Below, in pieces: positions 23,279 through 32,142 of a stretch of 35,086 bases of DNA. The translations under genes were made by a program, and so were the position numbers. Source of the DNA: Limnohabitans sp. 2KL-51 (GTDB taxonomy: Bacteria; Pseudomonadota; Gammaproteobacteria; Burkholderiales; Burkholderiaceae_C). The stretch is from assembly GCF_003063645.1 (NCBI RefSeq), contig NZ_NESJ01000030.1, positions 1 to 35,086 of the forward strand. The letters are read 5' to 3'. The notes below the pieces were generated by a model that was given only the letters and a program-made list of their open reading frames with translations, had not been told where the DNA came from and made no database searches. How positions within the stretch are numbered: position 1 is the first letter of the stretch; each line of letters begins with the position of its first letter.

Positions 23279-24115
23279 TCAGTGCTGGTGCCCTGCCAAG
23301 GCGCTGACGATGACCACCATGCCCATGCCTACGCCAAGCCAGAGAATCTGCGAGGCGGTTTCGCGTGCGGACAGGCGTTTTTGCAGCTGCGGGATCAAAT
23401 CGGCCAGCGCCACATAAACAAAGCTGCTGCTGGCCACCACCAGGAAATACGGCAGCCAGTCGTGCAGGGCGTCGACCAGCACATAGCCCACCGCCCCGCC
23501 CAAAGCGGTGATGGCCCCGGCCATCGACACCTTGACGATGGCCGCCTGGCGGCTGCTGCTGCCCTGGCGCAACACGGCCAAGTCGCCCATGTGGTGCGGA
23601 ACTTCGTGCGCCAACACGGCCAGTGCCGCGATCACGCCCAAGCGCATGTCGGCGATGAAGGCCGAGGCGATCAGGATGCCATCGCCAAAGCAATGCACGC
23701 TGTCGCCCGCCAGCACGGCCCATTGACCGCGCAACTTCTCTTCGGCATGGTGAGCGTGTGGGTGGCCGTGCGCTTCGTGGCCATGACCTGAGGCCTGCGC
23801 ATCACCATGCACGTGGCCGTGATGGCCATGGTCGTGACCATGTTCGTGCCCGTGGTGCCACAGCTCAGCCTTGTCGAGCAAAAAGAAAAACACCAGGCCA
23901 ATCAGCAAAGTCATGAACAATGCGTGAGCCCCGGCTTCACTCTCAAAGGCCTCAGGCAGCAAGTGCAAAAAAGCCGTGGCCAACAAGGCCCCTGCGGCCA
24001 GGCTGAGCATGTGCTGGGTGTAGCGGCTGAGCACGCCAAAACTCAGCCATGCGGCCAGCCAGACGCTGCCGATGCCCGCCACCAAAGTGCCCAATAAAAT
24101 CGCCAATAAAGTCAT
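23279..24115 (-). CDS. ZIP family divalent metal transporter
   Basis: The 278-aa membrane protein matches the ZIP family with the metal-site helices HCFGDGILIASAF and LAHEVPHHMGDL (HExPH motif). A histidine-rich cytoplasmic loop (about residues 87-125, many HGH repeats) sits between segments 3 and 4, as in eukaryotic-type ZIPs. It likely imports zinc or iron. ATG 24115 starts the first transmembrane helix; the frame is open to 24160 but adds a non-hydrophobic stretch. Confidence 0.92.
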   Translation of the reverse strand: MTLLAILLGTLVAGIGSVWLAAWLSFGVLSRYTQHMLSLAAGALLATAFLHLLPEAFESEAGAHALFMTLLIGLVFFFLLDKAELWHHGHEHGHDHGHHGHVHGDAQASGHGHEAHGHPHAHHAEEKLRGQWAVLAGDSVHCFGDGILIASAFIADMRLGVIAALAVLAHEVPHHMGDLAVLRQGSSSRQAAIVKVSMAGAITALGGAVGYVLVDALHDWLPYFLVVASSSFVYVALADLIPQLQKRLSARETASQILWLGVGMGMVVIVSALAGHQH

Positions 24116-24149
24116 CTTGCATCCACGAAGTGCTTGGCACTCCAAAACA

Positions 24150-24169
24150 AACCGCCCCAAAGGGCGGTT
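24150..24169 (-). terminator. Terminator after the dienelactone hydrolase gene
   Basis: AACCGCCC and GGGCGGTT form an 8-bp stem around CAAA, followed on the minus strand by a T-rich stretch. It ends the hydrolase transcript just before the ZIP gene. Confidence 0.75.
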
Positions 24170-24183
24170 GTTGCATCAAAAAA

Positions 24184-25080
24184 TCAGGCCACCCCCTGGC
24201 GCTTGAGCCAGGCCAGCAAACGCTGCCAGCCGTCTTCAGCGGGCCCCTTGCGGTAGCTGCTACGGTAGTCGGCATGAAACGCGTGCGGGGCCTCAGGATA
24301 AACCACAAACTCACTGGCTTTGGCCGCTGCAGGCCCTTGCGCCAAGGCTTCTTTCATCTTGTCCACCGTGTCAAGGGGAATGCCGGTGTCCGCCGCGCCG
24401 TACAAACCCAGCACCGGGGCCTTGAGCTGACCCGCCAATGCCAACGGGTGCGCGGGCGTTTGCGCCGTGGCGTTGCCCACCAATCGGCCGTACCACGCCA
24501 CACCCGCCTTGAGCTTGGGCTGGTGCGCCGCATACAACCAGGTGATGCGCCCACCCCAGCAAAAGCCGGTGATCGCCAGTTTGTCGGTGTTGCCGCCATT
24601 GGCTGCGGCCCAGGCCACGCAGGCGTCCAGGTCGCCCATGACCTGCGCATCGGGCACTTTAGAAATGATTTCAGCCTGCAGCTTGGCGATTTCGCCGTAC
24701 TCGTTGGGGTCACCCTGGCGTACAAACAGCTCGGGGGCGATGGCCATGTACCCGGCCTGGGCCAGGCGGCGCGTGACGTCGGCGATGTACTCGTGCACAC
24801 CAAAAATCTCAGAAATGACGAGCACGACCGGCAAACCGGTCTTGCCCGCCGGTGCGCTGCGGTAGACCGGCATCTTGAAACCATTCACGTCGATGGTCAC
24901 TTCGCCCGAGACCAAGCCAGTCAAAGGGGTTTTGATGGCAGTCTGCGCCATGATGGGCATGGCGGCTGCGGCATAACCCACGCCCAAAGCGGCTTTCAGT
25001 GCCACGCGGCGGGTGGCCCCGGCATCACCCAGGCGCCCGCCCAGCAAGGCTTGCGTGTCTTCAATCATGTTCTGGTTCAA
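24184..25080 (-). CDS. Dienelactone hydrolase family protein, exported
   Basis: The 298-aa protein has the DLH fold with the nucleophile cysteine in GFCWGGR, the oxyanion-side motif SEIFGVHEYI, and a YPEAPHAFHADYR stretch with the catalytic histidine. A twin-arginine signal (GATRRVALKAALGVGYAAAAMPIMAQ) precedes it, so it is probably exported. Members cleave dienelactone in chlorocatechol degradation or other small esters; the secreted type has no defined substrate. TTG 25080 has GGAG 7 bases upstream and is my choice; ATG 25068 lacks a site but would give a protein only four residues shorter. Confidence 0.88.
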   Translation of the reverse strand: MNQNMIEDTQALLGGRLGDAGATRRVALKAALGVGYAAAAMPIMAQTAIKTPLTGLVSGEVTIDVNGFKMPVYRSAPAGKTGLPVVLVISEIFGVHEYIADVTRRLAQAGYMAIAPELFVRQGDPNEYGEIAKLQAEIISKVPDAQVMGDLDACVAWAAANGGNTDKLAITGFCWGGRITWLYAAHQPKLKAGVAWYGRLVGNATAQTPAHPLALAGQLKAPVLGLYGAADTGIPLDTVDKMKEALAQGPAAAKASEFVVYPEAPHAFHADYRSSYRKGPAEDGWQRLLAWLKRQGVA

Positions 25081-25222
25081 GGGATGTCTCCTCGGTCGTG
25101 CAATAAAAAGGGCTTTATCTTGGCACAGTCGCATCGGGCCTGCACAAAAGCGGCAATGGGCGGCCGGGATAGGGAACCCAGGTGTGTAGTGGGCGCTTGA
25201 GTCAGGCAATTACACTGCCGCC

Positions 25223-25876
25223 ATGTCCGATTCCGCCCTGCCCGTTTTGTATTCGTTTCGCCGCTGCCCTTATGCCATGCGGGCCCGGCTGGCCCTGTAC
25301 GTGAGCGGCATGGTTTACGAACACCGCGAAGTGGTGCTAAAAAACAAACCCGCTCACATGCTGGCCCTGTCGCCCAAAGGCACGGTGCCTGTGTTGTGGC
25401 TGCACGGAACTGCGGGCAGCAAAGTGCTGGAGCAAAGCATGGACATCATGTTCTGGGCCCTGCACCAGCACGACCCAATGGACTGGCTGCCTGCGTCGAA
25501 TGCGGGCATGGCCGATGCGCTGGCGCTGATCGCGCACAACGACGGACCTTTCAAGCAGCAACTGGACCGCTACAAATACCCCAACCGCTCGGGCTTGGAG
25601 AGCGGTGTGGCCGACCGCGATGAGGCGGCAATTTGGTTGCGCACGCTGGATGCACGGCTTCGCGTACAACCTGAATTGGCTGGCGAGCACTTCGGCATGG
25701 CCGATGCAGCCGTGGCCCCCTTTGTGCGGCAATACGCCCACACCAATCCGACCTGGTTTGCAGCGCAGCCGTGGCCTGCCTTGGCAAAGTGGCTGGCCAG
25801 TTTTGAGTCCTCCGAGCTGTTCGAAACCATCATGCAAAAGCACGCGCCTTGGCCAGAACCCGCACCTATTTTGTAG
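25223..25876 (+). CDS. Glutathione S-transferase family protein
   Basis: The 217-aa protein has a thioredoxin-like N-terminal domain with C15 in RRCPYAMRARLAL, the position of the catalytic residue in Grx2-like GSTs, followed by KGTVPVLWL and SMDIMFWAL for glutathione binding. An all-helical C-terminal domain follows. It probably reduces or conjugates thiol substrates. It is transcribed convergently with polA and ends just before a BIME. Confidence 0.88.
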   Translation: MSDSALPVLYSFRRCPYAMRARLALYVSGMVYEHREVVLKNKPAHMLALSPKGTVPVLWLHGTAGSKVLEQSMDIMFWALHQHDPMDWLPASNAGMADALALIAHNDGPFKQQLDRYKYPNRSGLESGVADRDEAAIWLRTLDARLRVQPELAGEHFGMADAAVAPFVRQYAHTNPTWFAAQPWPALAKWLASFESSELFETIMQKHAPWPEPAPIL

Positions 25877-25946
25877 GAGCCCACCCCGTGGGCGATGGGC
25901 GTGGCACACGCCCTTGAATCCATTCGCCGACGGGGTGGGCTCCCAC
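25873..25946. repeat. REP pair in inverted orientation (BIME)
   Basis: A GTAGGAGCCCACCCCGTG unit faces an inverted unit ending GGGGTGGGCTCCCAC, so GGAGCCCACCCCGT pairs with ACGGGGTGGGCTCC over 14 bp. An inner GGGCGTG/CACGCCC hairpin lies in the loop. It sits exactly between the convergent GST and polA genes and could terminate both. No RAYT transposase gene is in the window. Confidence 0.75.
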
Positions 25947-25956
25947 GAAGTCAGCC

Positions 25957-28797
25957 TCAGTGCGCCTGCTCCCAATTCGGCCCAAAGCCCACTTCGGCAA
26001 GCAGCGGCACTTTCAGATCGGCCACACCGGCCATGATGCGCGGGATCTCAGTGCGCACCCATTCGATTTCAGCCTGTGGCACCTCGAACACCAGTTCGTC
26101 ATGCACCTGCATGATGACTTTGGTGGCCTTGCCTTGCTCGTCCAACGCCTTTTGCACCGCCACCATGCTCAGCTTGATCAGATCGGCCGCTGTACCCTGC
26201 ATGGGCGCGTTGATGGCGGCGCGCTCGGCCCCGGCGCGGCGTGGGCCGTTGGGGCTGTTGATCTCGGGCAGCACCAGGCGGCGGCCAAACACGGTTTCGA
26301 CATAACCCATCGCCTTGGCCTGCTCGCGGGTCGCGTCCATGTAGTGCTTGACGCCAGCAAAGCGCTCAAAGTAGCGGGTGATGTAGTTCTTGGCGGCGGT
26401 GTTGTCGATGGTGAGCGCCTTGGCCAGACCAAAAGCGCTCATGCCGTAAATCAGCCCGAAGTTGATGGTCTTGGCGTAGCGCCGCTGCTCGCTGCTCACG
26501 GTATCGGGCGTTGCACCAAACACCTCGGCGGCCGTGGCCTTGTGCACGTCCAGACCATCGTGAAAGGCTTTGAGCAAAGCAGGGTCATCGCTCAGGTGCG
26601 CCATGATGCGCAGCTCGATCTGGCTGTAATCGGCGCTCGCAATGACGCAGCCTTCGGGGGCCACAAAGGCCTCGCGCACCTTGCGCCCCTCGGCGGTGCG
26701 CACCGGGATGTTTTGCAAATTCGGCTCGTTGCTCGACAAGCGGCCGGTCACGGCCACAGCCTGCGCGTAATGGGTGTGCACTCGACCCGTGCGCGGCAAG
26801 GCCAGTTGCGCCAGCTTGTCGGTGTAAGTGCCTTTGAGTTTGGACAGACTGCGGTGCTCCAAAATGCGGGCGGGCAGCGGGTAGTCTTCGGCCAGTTTTT
26901 CCAGCACCTCTTCGTCGGTGCTGCGTGCACCCGTGGCGGTTTTCTTGATGACAGGCAGGCCCAGCTTGTCAAAAAATATTTCACCCAGCTGCTTGGGGCT
27001 GGCCAGGTTGAAGGGCTGGCCCGCAATCTCGTAGGCTTCGGTTTCGAGCTGCACAATGCGCTCGCCCAGCGCTTGGCTTTGCGCGGCCAGCGTGGGCGCG
27101 TCGATCAGCACACCGTTGCGCTCGATGCGGTACAGCGCTTCACTGGTCTTGATCTCCAGCTCGTACACGTACTTCAGGCCCGCATGCGCCTCGATTTGCG
27201 GCCACAGGGCCAAATGCACGTCCAGGCACTGGTCTGAGTCTTCACACGAATAGTGCGCCGCCTTGTCCACGTCCACCTGCGCAAACGGGATCTGGTGCGC
27301 ACCCTTGCCGCACAGGTCTTCATAGGTCACGCCCCGGCGCCCAACATGCCGCTCGGCAAGACTTGAAAGGCCATGCGGTTTGTGCACTTCGAGCACATAG
27401 CTTTCCAGCATGGTGTCGTGGGCGTAGCCCTGCACCTCAATGCCGTGGTTGGCCAGCACATGGCGGTCGTATTTGACGTTCTGGCCCAATTTCAGGCGGG
27501 CCGGGTTCTCCAGCCAAGGCTTGAGCTTGGCCAGCACATCGGCCAGCGGCAACTGCTCGGGCGCACCGGGGCCGTTGTGGGCCAGCGGAATGTAGGCCGC
27601 CTCGCCGGGCGTGACGCTCAGCGAAATGCCCACGATCTCTGCGCGCATGGCGTCAAGCGAAGTGGTTTCGGTGTCGATGGCCGTGAGCGGCGCTTGCTCG
27701 ATCCGGGCGAGCCAGTTGTCGAACGCGGCCCAGTCCAGCACCGTGTCGTATTTCAAATCACCTTGCACCGAGCTGGCGGCGGTGTCGAGCACGGGGGCCA
27801 CTGCTGGCTCATCGTCAGGCACCGAGCCAAACAAGTCGCCCATGCCAGTGTCTTTGGGTTTGGCGGTTTTGACCTTGGCCACAGGCGCAGGCACAACCCC
27901 GCCCAGCGACTGCACCAGGCCCTTGAAGCCGTAGGTTTGGTAAAAATTCAGCAATTTGTCTTTGTCGGGCTCGTGCAGGTGCAGGCTGGCCAGCGACGGC
28001 AAATCGGGCACCCAGGCGTTCAGGTCGCAATCGGTTTTCATGGTCACGAGCGCCCGGCCCTTGGGCAGCCAGTCCACCGCTTGGCGCAGGTTCTCGCCCG
28101 CCACGCCCTTGATGTCGTGGGCGTTTTCCATCAGCTTGTCGAGCGAGCCGTATTCCATCAGCCATTTGGCAGCCGTCTTGGGGCCCACCTTGGCCACGCC
28201 GGGCACGTTGTCCACCGTGTCGCCAACCAGGGTTTGGTAATCGATCATGAGCGAGGGCGGCACGCCAAACTCAGCCGTCACGCCCGCCACATCGCGCACC
28301 TTGCCGTTCATGGTGTCGATGATGGTGATGTGCTCATTGACCAACTGGCTCAAATCCTTGTCACCGCTCGACACCGTGACTTGGATGCCCTGCTGGGCAG
28401 CCACATGCGCCAGCGTGGCAATCACGTCGTCAGCCTCCACACCCGGCACGTCCAGCACGGTCCAGCCCATCAGGCGCACCAATTCGTGGATGGGCTCGAT
28501 TTGGCTGCGAAGGTCATCGGGCATGGGGCTGCGGTTGGCCTTGTACTCGGGGTACAGCTCGTCGCGAAAAGTGGGGCCTTTGGCGTCGAACACGCACACG
28601 GCATACACGGCGGGCACGTCCTTGCGCAGCCGCTCCATCATGTTGATCATGCCGCGAATGGCCCCTGTGGCGGCGCTCGTCGGGTCGCCCGGCACCGCCC
28701 GCAGGTCGGGCATGGCGTGGAAGGCGCGGTACAGGTAGCTGGAGCCGTCGACCAGCAAGAGGGTCGGTTGGGATGTGTTGGGGGTGTTGTCGCTCAT
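25957..28797 (-). CDS. polA: DNA polymerase I
   Basis: The 946-aa protein has all three domains: a 5'-3' exonuclease (about 10-300; DGSSYLYRAFHAMP, GVEADDVIATLA, SSGDKDLSQLV), a 3'-5' proofreading domain with the active DTET motif (AIDTETTSLD), and the polymerase domain (SADYSQIELRIMAHLS, RRYAKTINFGLIYGMS, MQVHDELVFEV). It fills gaps in repair and replaces RNA primers. ATG 28797 follows AGGG; an upstream frame start at 28827 adds ten unmatched residues. Its upstream region holds the hairpin array. Confidence 0.97.
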   Translation of the reverse strand: MSDNTPNTSQPTLLLVDGSSYLYRAFHAMPDLRAVPGDPTSAATGAIRGMINMMERLRKDVPAVYAVCVFDAKGPTFRDELYPEYKANRSPMPDDLRSQIEPIHELVRLMGWTVLDVPGVEADDVIATLAHVAAQQGIQVTVSSGDKDLSQLVNEHITIIDTMNGKVRDVAGVTAEFGVPPSLMIDYQTLVGDTVDNVPGVAKVGPKTAAKWLMEYGSLDKLMENAHDIKGVAGENLRQAVDWLPKGRALVTMKTDCDLNAWVPDLPSLASLHLHEPDKDKLLNFYQTYGFKGLVQSLGGVVPAPVAKVKTAKPKDTGMGDLFGSVPDDEPAVAPVLDTAASSVQGDLKYDTVLDWAAFDNWLARIEQAPLTAIDTETTSLDAMRAEIVGISLSVTPGEAAYIPLAHNGPGAPEQLPLADVLAKLKPWLENPARLKLGQNVKYDRHVLANHGIEVQGYAHDTMLESYVLEVHKPHGLSSLAERHVGRRGVTYEDLCGKGAHQIPFAQVDVDKAAHYSCEDSDQCLDVHLALWPQIEAHAGLKYVYELEIKTSEALYRIERNGVLIDAPTLAAQSQALGERIVQLETEAYEIAGQPFNLASPKQLGEIFFDKLGLPVIKKTATGARSTDEEVLEKLAEDYPLPARILEHRSLSKLKGTYTDKLAQLALPRTGRVHTHYAQAVAVTGRLSSNEPNLQNIPVRTAEGRKVREAFVAPEGCVIASADYSQIELRIMAHLSDDPALLKAFHDGLDVHKATAAEVFGATPDTVSSEQRRYAKTINFGLIYGMSAFGLAKALTIDNTAAKNYITRYFERFAGVKHYMDATREQAKAMGYVETVFGRRLVLPEINSPNGPRRAGAERAAINAPMQGTAADLIKLSMVAVQKALDEQGKATKVIMQVHDELVFEVPQAEIEWVRTEIPRIMAGVADLKVPLLAEVGFGPNWEQAH

Positions 28798-28843
28798 CCC
28801 TCGATTGTGTACCGGGTTGACACCCAAGTGAGCAAGAAGGATT

Positions 28844-29050
28844 GGGGGCTGGGCCTGTGTCAGGGTGATGCGGCAAAGCTAAGCGCCTCTGAAGCCTGGC
28901 ACAGGCCCGGCCCCCGATCCCCAACCACGCAGACCCGGCCACCCGATCTCCCCGTCTGTACTGGGCCAACCAGTGCAGACCCGGCCAAGGCTGACTGCGC
29001 GGGGCCTCAGAGGCGCTTCGCTTTGCCACATCGGCCCCGCACAGTCAGCC
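28844..29050. other. Array of three hairpins with complementary loops
   Basis: Hairpin 1 has arms 28844-28864 and 28895-28915 (21 bp, 2 mismatches), hairpin 2 has arms 28954-28964 and 28970-28980 (11 bp, 1 mismatch), and hairpin 3 has arms 28989-29006 and 29033-29050 (18 bp, 1 mismatch). The loop of hairpin 1 (28867-28892) is the reverse complement of the loop of hairpin 3 (29007-29032) at 24 of 26 positions. GCAGACCCGGCCA occurs twice between them. It fills most of the 343-bp gap between the divergent polA and thrB genes. It may encode a structured RNA or be a small palindromic mobile element. Confidence 0.75.
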
Positions 29051-29140
29051 CTGTCCAGGTCATTGAGGGCTTTGCGCACTTTACAATCGTCATTTTCTCA
29101 CCTCAGCCAGCCCTCCTTCTGGCGCTTTGACCCTCTTCCC

Positions 29141-30103
29141 ATGGCGGTATACACCGAAGTCACCGAAACCCAGGCCAACGACCTGATGCAAGCCCTGAAT
29201 CTGGGCCAGCTGACGGCTTTGCGCGGCATCAAGGGCGGCATTGAGAACACCAACTACTTTGCGTCAACCCATCAGGGTGATTTCGTGCTGACCTTGTTTG
29301 AGCGACTGACGCACGAGCAACTGCCCTTTTATCTGTTCCTGATGAAGCACCTGGCCGAGCGCGGCATCCCGGTACCCAACCCGGCCGCCAACCGCGATGG
29401 CGATGTGCTGCACACCGTGAACGGCAAACCGGCTGCCGTAGTGAACAAGCTGGCCGGACAAAGCCAACTGCATCCCCAAGCCGTGCACTGCGCCGCCGTG
29501 GGTGACATGCTGGCGCGCATGCACCTGGCCGGAGCCGACTACAACCGCAGCCAGCCCAATTTGCGCGGTCTGCCTTGGTGGAACGAAACCGTGCCGGTGG
29601 TGCTGCCCTATTTAAACGAAACCCAGGCGGGTCTGTTGCGCAGCGAGCTGGCCTACCAAAACCACATCGCTCAGGGCGCAGCTTATGCCGCCCTGCCCCG
29701 GGGCCCCGTGCATGCCGACCTGTTTCGCGACAATGTCATGTTCGAAGGCGAGCAGCTGACGGGGTTTTTTGACTTTTACTTTGCGGGCGTGGACACCTGG
29801 CTGTTTGACTTGGCGGTTTGCCTGAACGACTGGTGCACCGACTTGCCCACAGGTACCCATGTCAGCGAACGTGCCCGGGCCTTGGTGCAGGCCTACAACC
29901 GTGCGCGTCCTTTGAGCGCGGCCGAGCGCACATTGTTGCCAGCCCTTTTGCGTGCGGGGGCTCTGCGTTTTTGGATTTCGCGCCTGTGGGACTACCATCT
30001 GCCCCGCGAAGCCGCCATGCTCACGCCGCACGATCCGACCCATTTCGAACGCGTGCTGCTGGGCCGCGTCCATCACCCTGTCTGCACTTCCAAGCTCTTG
30101 TGA
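29141..30103 (+). CDS. thrB: Homoserine kinase, type II (ThrB2)
   Basis: The 320-aa protein is the aminoglycoside-phosphotransferase-fold homoserine kinase found in betaproteobacteria and pseudomonads. Motifs are GGIENTNYF near the start, HADLFRDNVMF (catalytic loop) and FFDFYFAGVDTWLFDLAVCLNDW (metal-binding region). It phosphorylates homoserine for threonine synthesis. ATG 29141 begins the family homology; the open frame reaches back to 28973 through the hairpin array, which is not coding in this sense. The BPSS1780 gene follows after 4 bp. Confidence 0.93.
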   Translation: MAVYTEVTETQANDLMQALNLGQLTALRGIKGGIENTNYFASTHQGDFVLTLFERLTHEQLPFYLFLMKHLAERGIPVPNPAANRDGDVLHTVNGKPAAVVNKLAGQSQLHPQAVHCAAVGDMLARMHLAGADYNRSQPNLRGLPWWNETVPVVLPYLNETQAGLLRSELAYQNHIAQGAAYAALPRGPVHADLFRDNVMFEGEQLTGFFDFYFAGVDTWLFDLAVCLNDWCTDLPTGTHVSERARALVQAYNRARPLSAAERTLLPALLRAGALRFWISRLWDYHLPREAAMLTPHDPTHFERVLLGRVHHPVCTSKLL

Positions 30104-30107
30104 CACC

Positions 30108-30902
30108 ATGAACCTGCAAATTGTTCCCGCCAGTGCCGGCCTGAAATGGGCCCGCCAAGGCATGCGCACCTTCTGGCGTCAGCCACTGGCCATGTCGGGG
30201 CTGTTTTTCATCTTCATGATCACCGTATCGCTGGTCTCGGTGGTGCCGTTTATCGGCGGCGCGTTGGCCTTGGTGGTGCTGCCCGCGCTCACACTGGGCA
30301 TGATGGCGGCCACGCAAGTGGCCTCAGATGGCAAATTTCCCATGCCCAGCTTGCTGTTTGTGGCGTTCAAGGCAGGTCCGTACCGCAAAAACATGCTACA
30401 GCTGGGCGGGCTGTACGCGCTCATTTTCTTGCTGGTGATGGGCATATCGACGGTGGTCGATGGGGGCACTTTTGCCAAGGTCTACTTTGGCGGCGCGCCC
30501 ATGACACCCGAGGTGGTGACGGCCGAATCGTTCCAGACCGCCTTGTGGGTATCGATGCTGTTTTACATGCCACTCTCAATGATGTTCTGGCATGCGCCAG
30601 CACTGGTGCACTGGTACGGCATGCCCGCGGTAAAAAGTCTGTTTTTTAGCTTCATGGCCTGCTGGCGCAACCTCAAGGCATTTGGGGTTTACGTGGTGGC
30701 CTGGGCTGCGATTTTCCTGGCCTCTGGGGTGCTGGCCTTGTTGATCACCAGCCTGTTGGGCAACCCCCAACTGATGATGGCCACCTTCATGCCCATGGCA
30801 CTGATGGTGGCGGCCATGTTCTTCAGCTCCATGCTGTTTTCAGTGCGCGACTGCTTTGCCACCGACGTGCTCGACGAAGCTGCACCCGAGCCTCTCAACT
30901 GA
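30108..30902 (+). CDS. BPSS1780-family membrane protein
   Basis: The 264-aa protein has six or so hydrophobic segments, the first after the polar stretch GLKWARQGMRTFWRQP. The conserved start and topology match the BPSS1780 family of Burkholderiales, whose function is unknown. ATG 30108 is 4 bp after the thrB stop, so both are in one operon. Confidence 0.85.
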   Translation: MNLQIVPASAGLKWARQGMRTFWRQPLAMSGLFFIFMITVSLVSVVPFIGGALALVVLPALTLGMMAATQVASDGKFPMPSLLFVAFKAGPYRKNMLQLGGLYALIFLLVMGISTVVDGGTFAKVYFGGAPMTPEVVTAESFQTALWVSMLFYMPLSMMFWHAPALVHWYGMPAVKSLFFSFMACWRNLKAFGVYVVAWAAIFLASGVLALLITSLLGNPQLMMATFMPMALMVAAMFFSSMLFSVRDCFATDVLDEAAPEPLN

Positions 30903-30940
30903 CGTGATCGGCACGACCGGGGCCAACGGCCCAGGGCTGA

Positions 30941-31417
30941 TCAGTGGTGGTGGCCGTGCGCACCGTGCGCGTGACGGTGCGTCACCTCATCGGCACTGGC
31001 GGCGCGCACCTCCAGCACCTTGAGCGTCAGCGTCAGATGTTGACCAGCCCAGGGGTGGTTGGCGTCCAGAATCACCTTGTCGCCCTTGATCTTCACCACA
31101 TTGAAGACCTGCTCTTGCCACTCAGCAGAGCGCCCGCGCAGCTGCCCACCCACCTTCACACCCGGTGGAAATTCGCTTTTGGGAATGGTCTGAACCAACC
31201 CCTCATCACGCTCACCAAAGGCGTCGGCCGGGGCCAGCTTGAGCGTGGTGCTGAAGCCCACTTCCTGGCCTTCCAGCGCTTCTTCAATTTTTGGGAAAGT
31301 ATTGTCGTAACCACCATGCAGGTATGACGTGGGCTCTTGCGTCTTGTCGAGCAACTGGCCTTGGGCATTCACCACTTTGTGGTGCATGGTGACAACGGTA
31401 TCTTGGGTGATTTTCAT
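30941..31417 (-). CDS. slyD: FKBP-type peptidyl-prolyl isomerase, SlyD-like
   Basis: The 158-aa protein has the FKBP domain split by an insert-in-flap as in SlyD: GYDNTFPKIEEALEGQEVG, then LAPADAFGERDEGLVQTIPKSEF and ANHPWAGQHLTLTLKVLEV. The C-terminus is histidine-rich (HRHAHGAHGHHH), matching the nickel-binding tail of SlyD. It isomerises prolyl bonds and may deliver nickel. It converges with the BPSS1780 gene. Confidence 0.92.
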   Translation of the reverse strand: MKITQDTVVTMHHKVVNAQGQLLDKTQEPTSYLHGGYDNTFPKIEEALEGQEVGFSTTLKLAPADAFGERDEGLVQTIPKSEFPPGVKVGGQLRGRSAEWQEQVFNVVKIKGDKVILDANHPWAGQHLTLTLKVLEVRAASADEVTHRHAHGAHGHHH

Positions 31418-31481
31418 GAAAATGGTCGGGTTAAAAAGTCATTGCAAGAGGATGGGGTCTGGCGGCGTGCGTCCCATGGAA

Positions 31482-32075
31482 CTATTTGCCGATGGCCGCG
31501 AACTCCCAAAGAATGTGCGCCATGCCGCCTCGGAAAAATTTCCGGTGCACACGTCTCATGGTTTTACGCCAAGGCGGTTGGTTCAAATCATAAACATTGG
31601 CAGGGGCTTCCCAAAGAACTTGCAAGGCTTCAAAAGCCCCTTTAAAACCGTACATGGCCCCGCTGGGCTGGGCCCCCACAAAGTACTCGTGCGTTTTATC
31701 GGTGATGAAGTTCACATGGGTGGGGTCTGAGAAGGCTTCTGTTCTGGGATAAGCGGGCGTAAATGCCAACAAACGTCCGCCAGGCACCAACACACGGTGG
31801 ATCTCGCTCATGACATTGATGAATGGATTGGTCACCTCGCCGTTGGGCAAAACCATTTGCCTTGGAATGTGCTCCAAAAAATCAAAGGCCGAGACCGAAT
31901 CAAAAAACCCATCGGGATAGGGAATAGGCTCGACCACGAGATTGACACGCTTGTAATCAAAGCCAATCTTCTCCACAGCGAGGTCAATGTCGCGCACATC
32001 ACAGCCGAAGGTCGTGTCGGCCCCATAGGGGTTGCGCGGTTTCAGGCCACAGCCCAGATCCAAATGTTTGGTCAT
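31482..32075 (-). CDS. SAM-dependent methyltransferase
   Basis: The 197-aa protein begins with motif I HLDLGCGLKPRNP, followed by a DFLEHIPRQMVLPNGE stretch with the catalytic-domain fold and VLVPGGRLLAF, typical class I methyltransferase elements. The C-terminus (MRRVHRKFFRGGMAHILWEFAAIGK) is basic and may bind a nucleic acid or membrane target. The substrate is unknown. It lies 64 bp after slyD on the same strand. Confidence 0.8.
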   Translation of the reverse strand: MTKHLDLGCGLKPRNPYGADTTFGCDVRDIDLAVEKIGFDYKRVNLVVEPIPYPDGFFDSVSAFDFLEHIPRQMVLPNGEVTNPFINVMSEIHRVLVPGGRLLAFTPAYPRTEAFSDPTHVNFITDKTHEYFVGAQPSGAMYGFKGAFEALQVLWEAPANVYDLNQPPWRKTMRRVHRKFFRGGMAHILWEFAAIGK

Positions 32076-32142
32076 CGTTTTAGAGTTCCATCAAAAATAG
32101 CTTGGCTCGCAGTGGCCGCAAAAAAAGGGGACGCAAAAGGGC

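Noticed and set aside
27373..29130. 585-aa plus-strand open frame
   Set aside because: It is antisense to polA and passes through the hairpin array; composition is His/Gln/Val-rich as expected of a shadow frame.
28798..29140. N-terminal extension of homoserine kinase from 28973
   Set aside because: The extra residues come from the palindromic array and do not match the kinase family, which begins at 29141.
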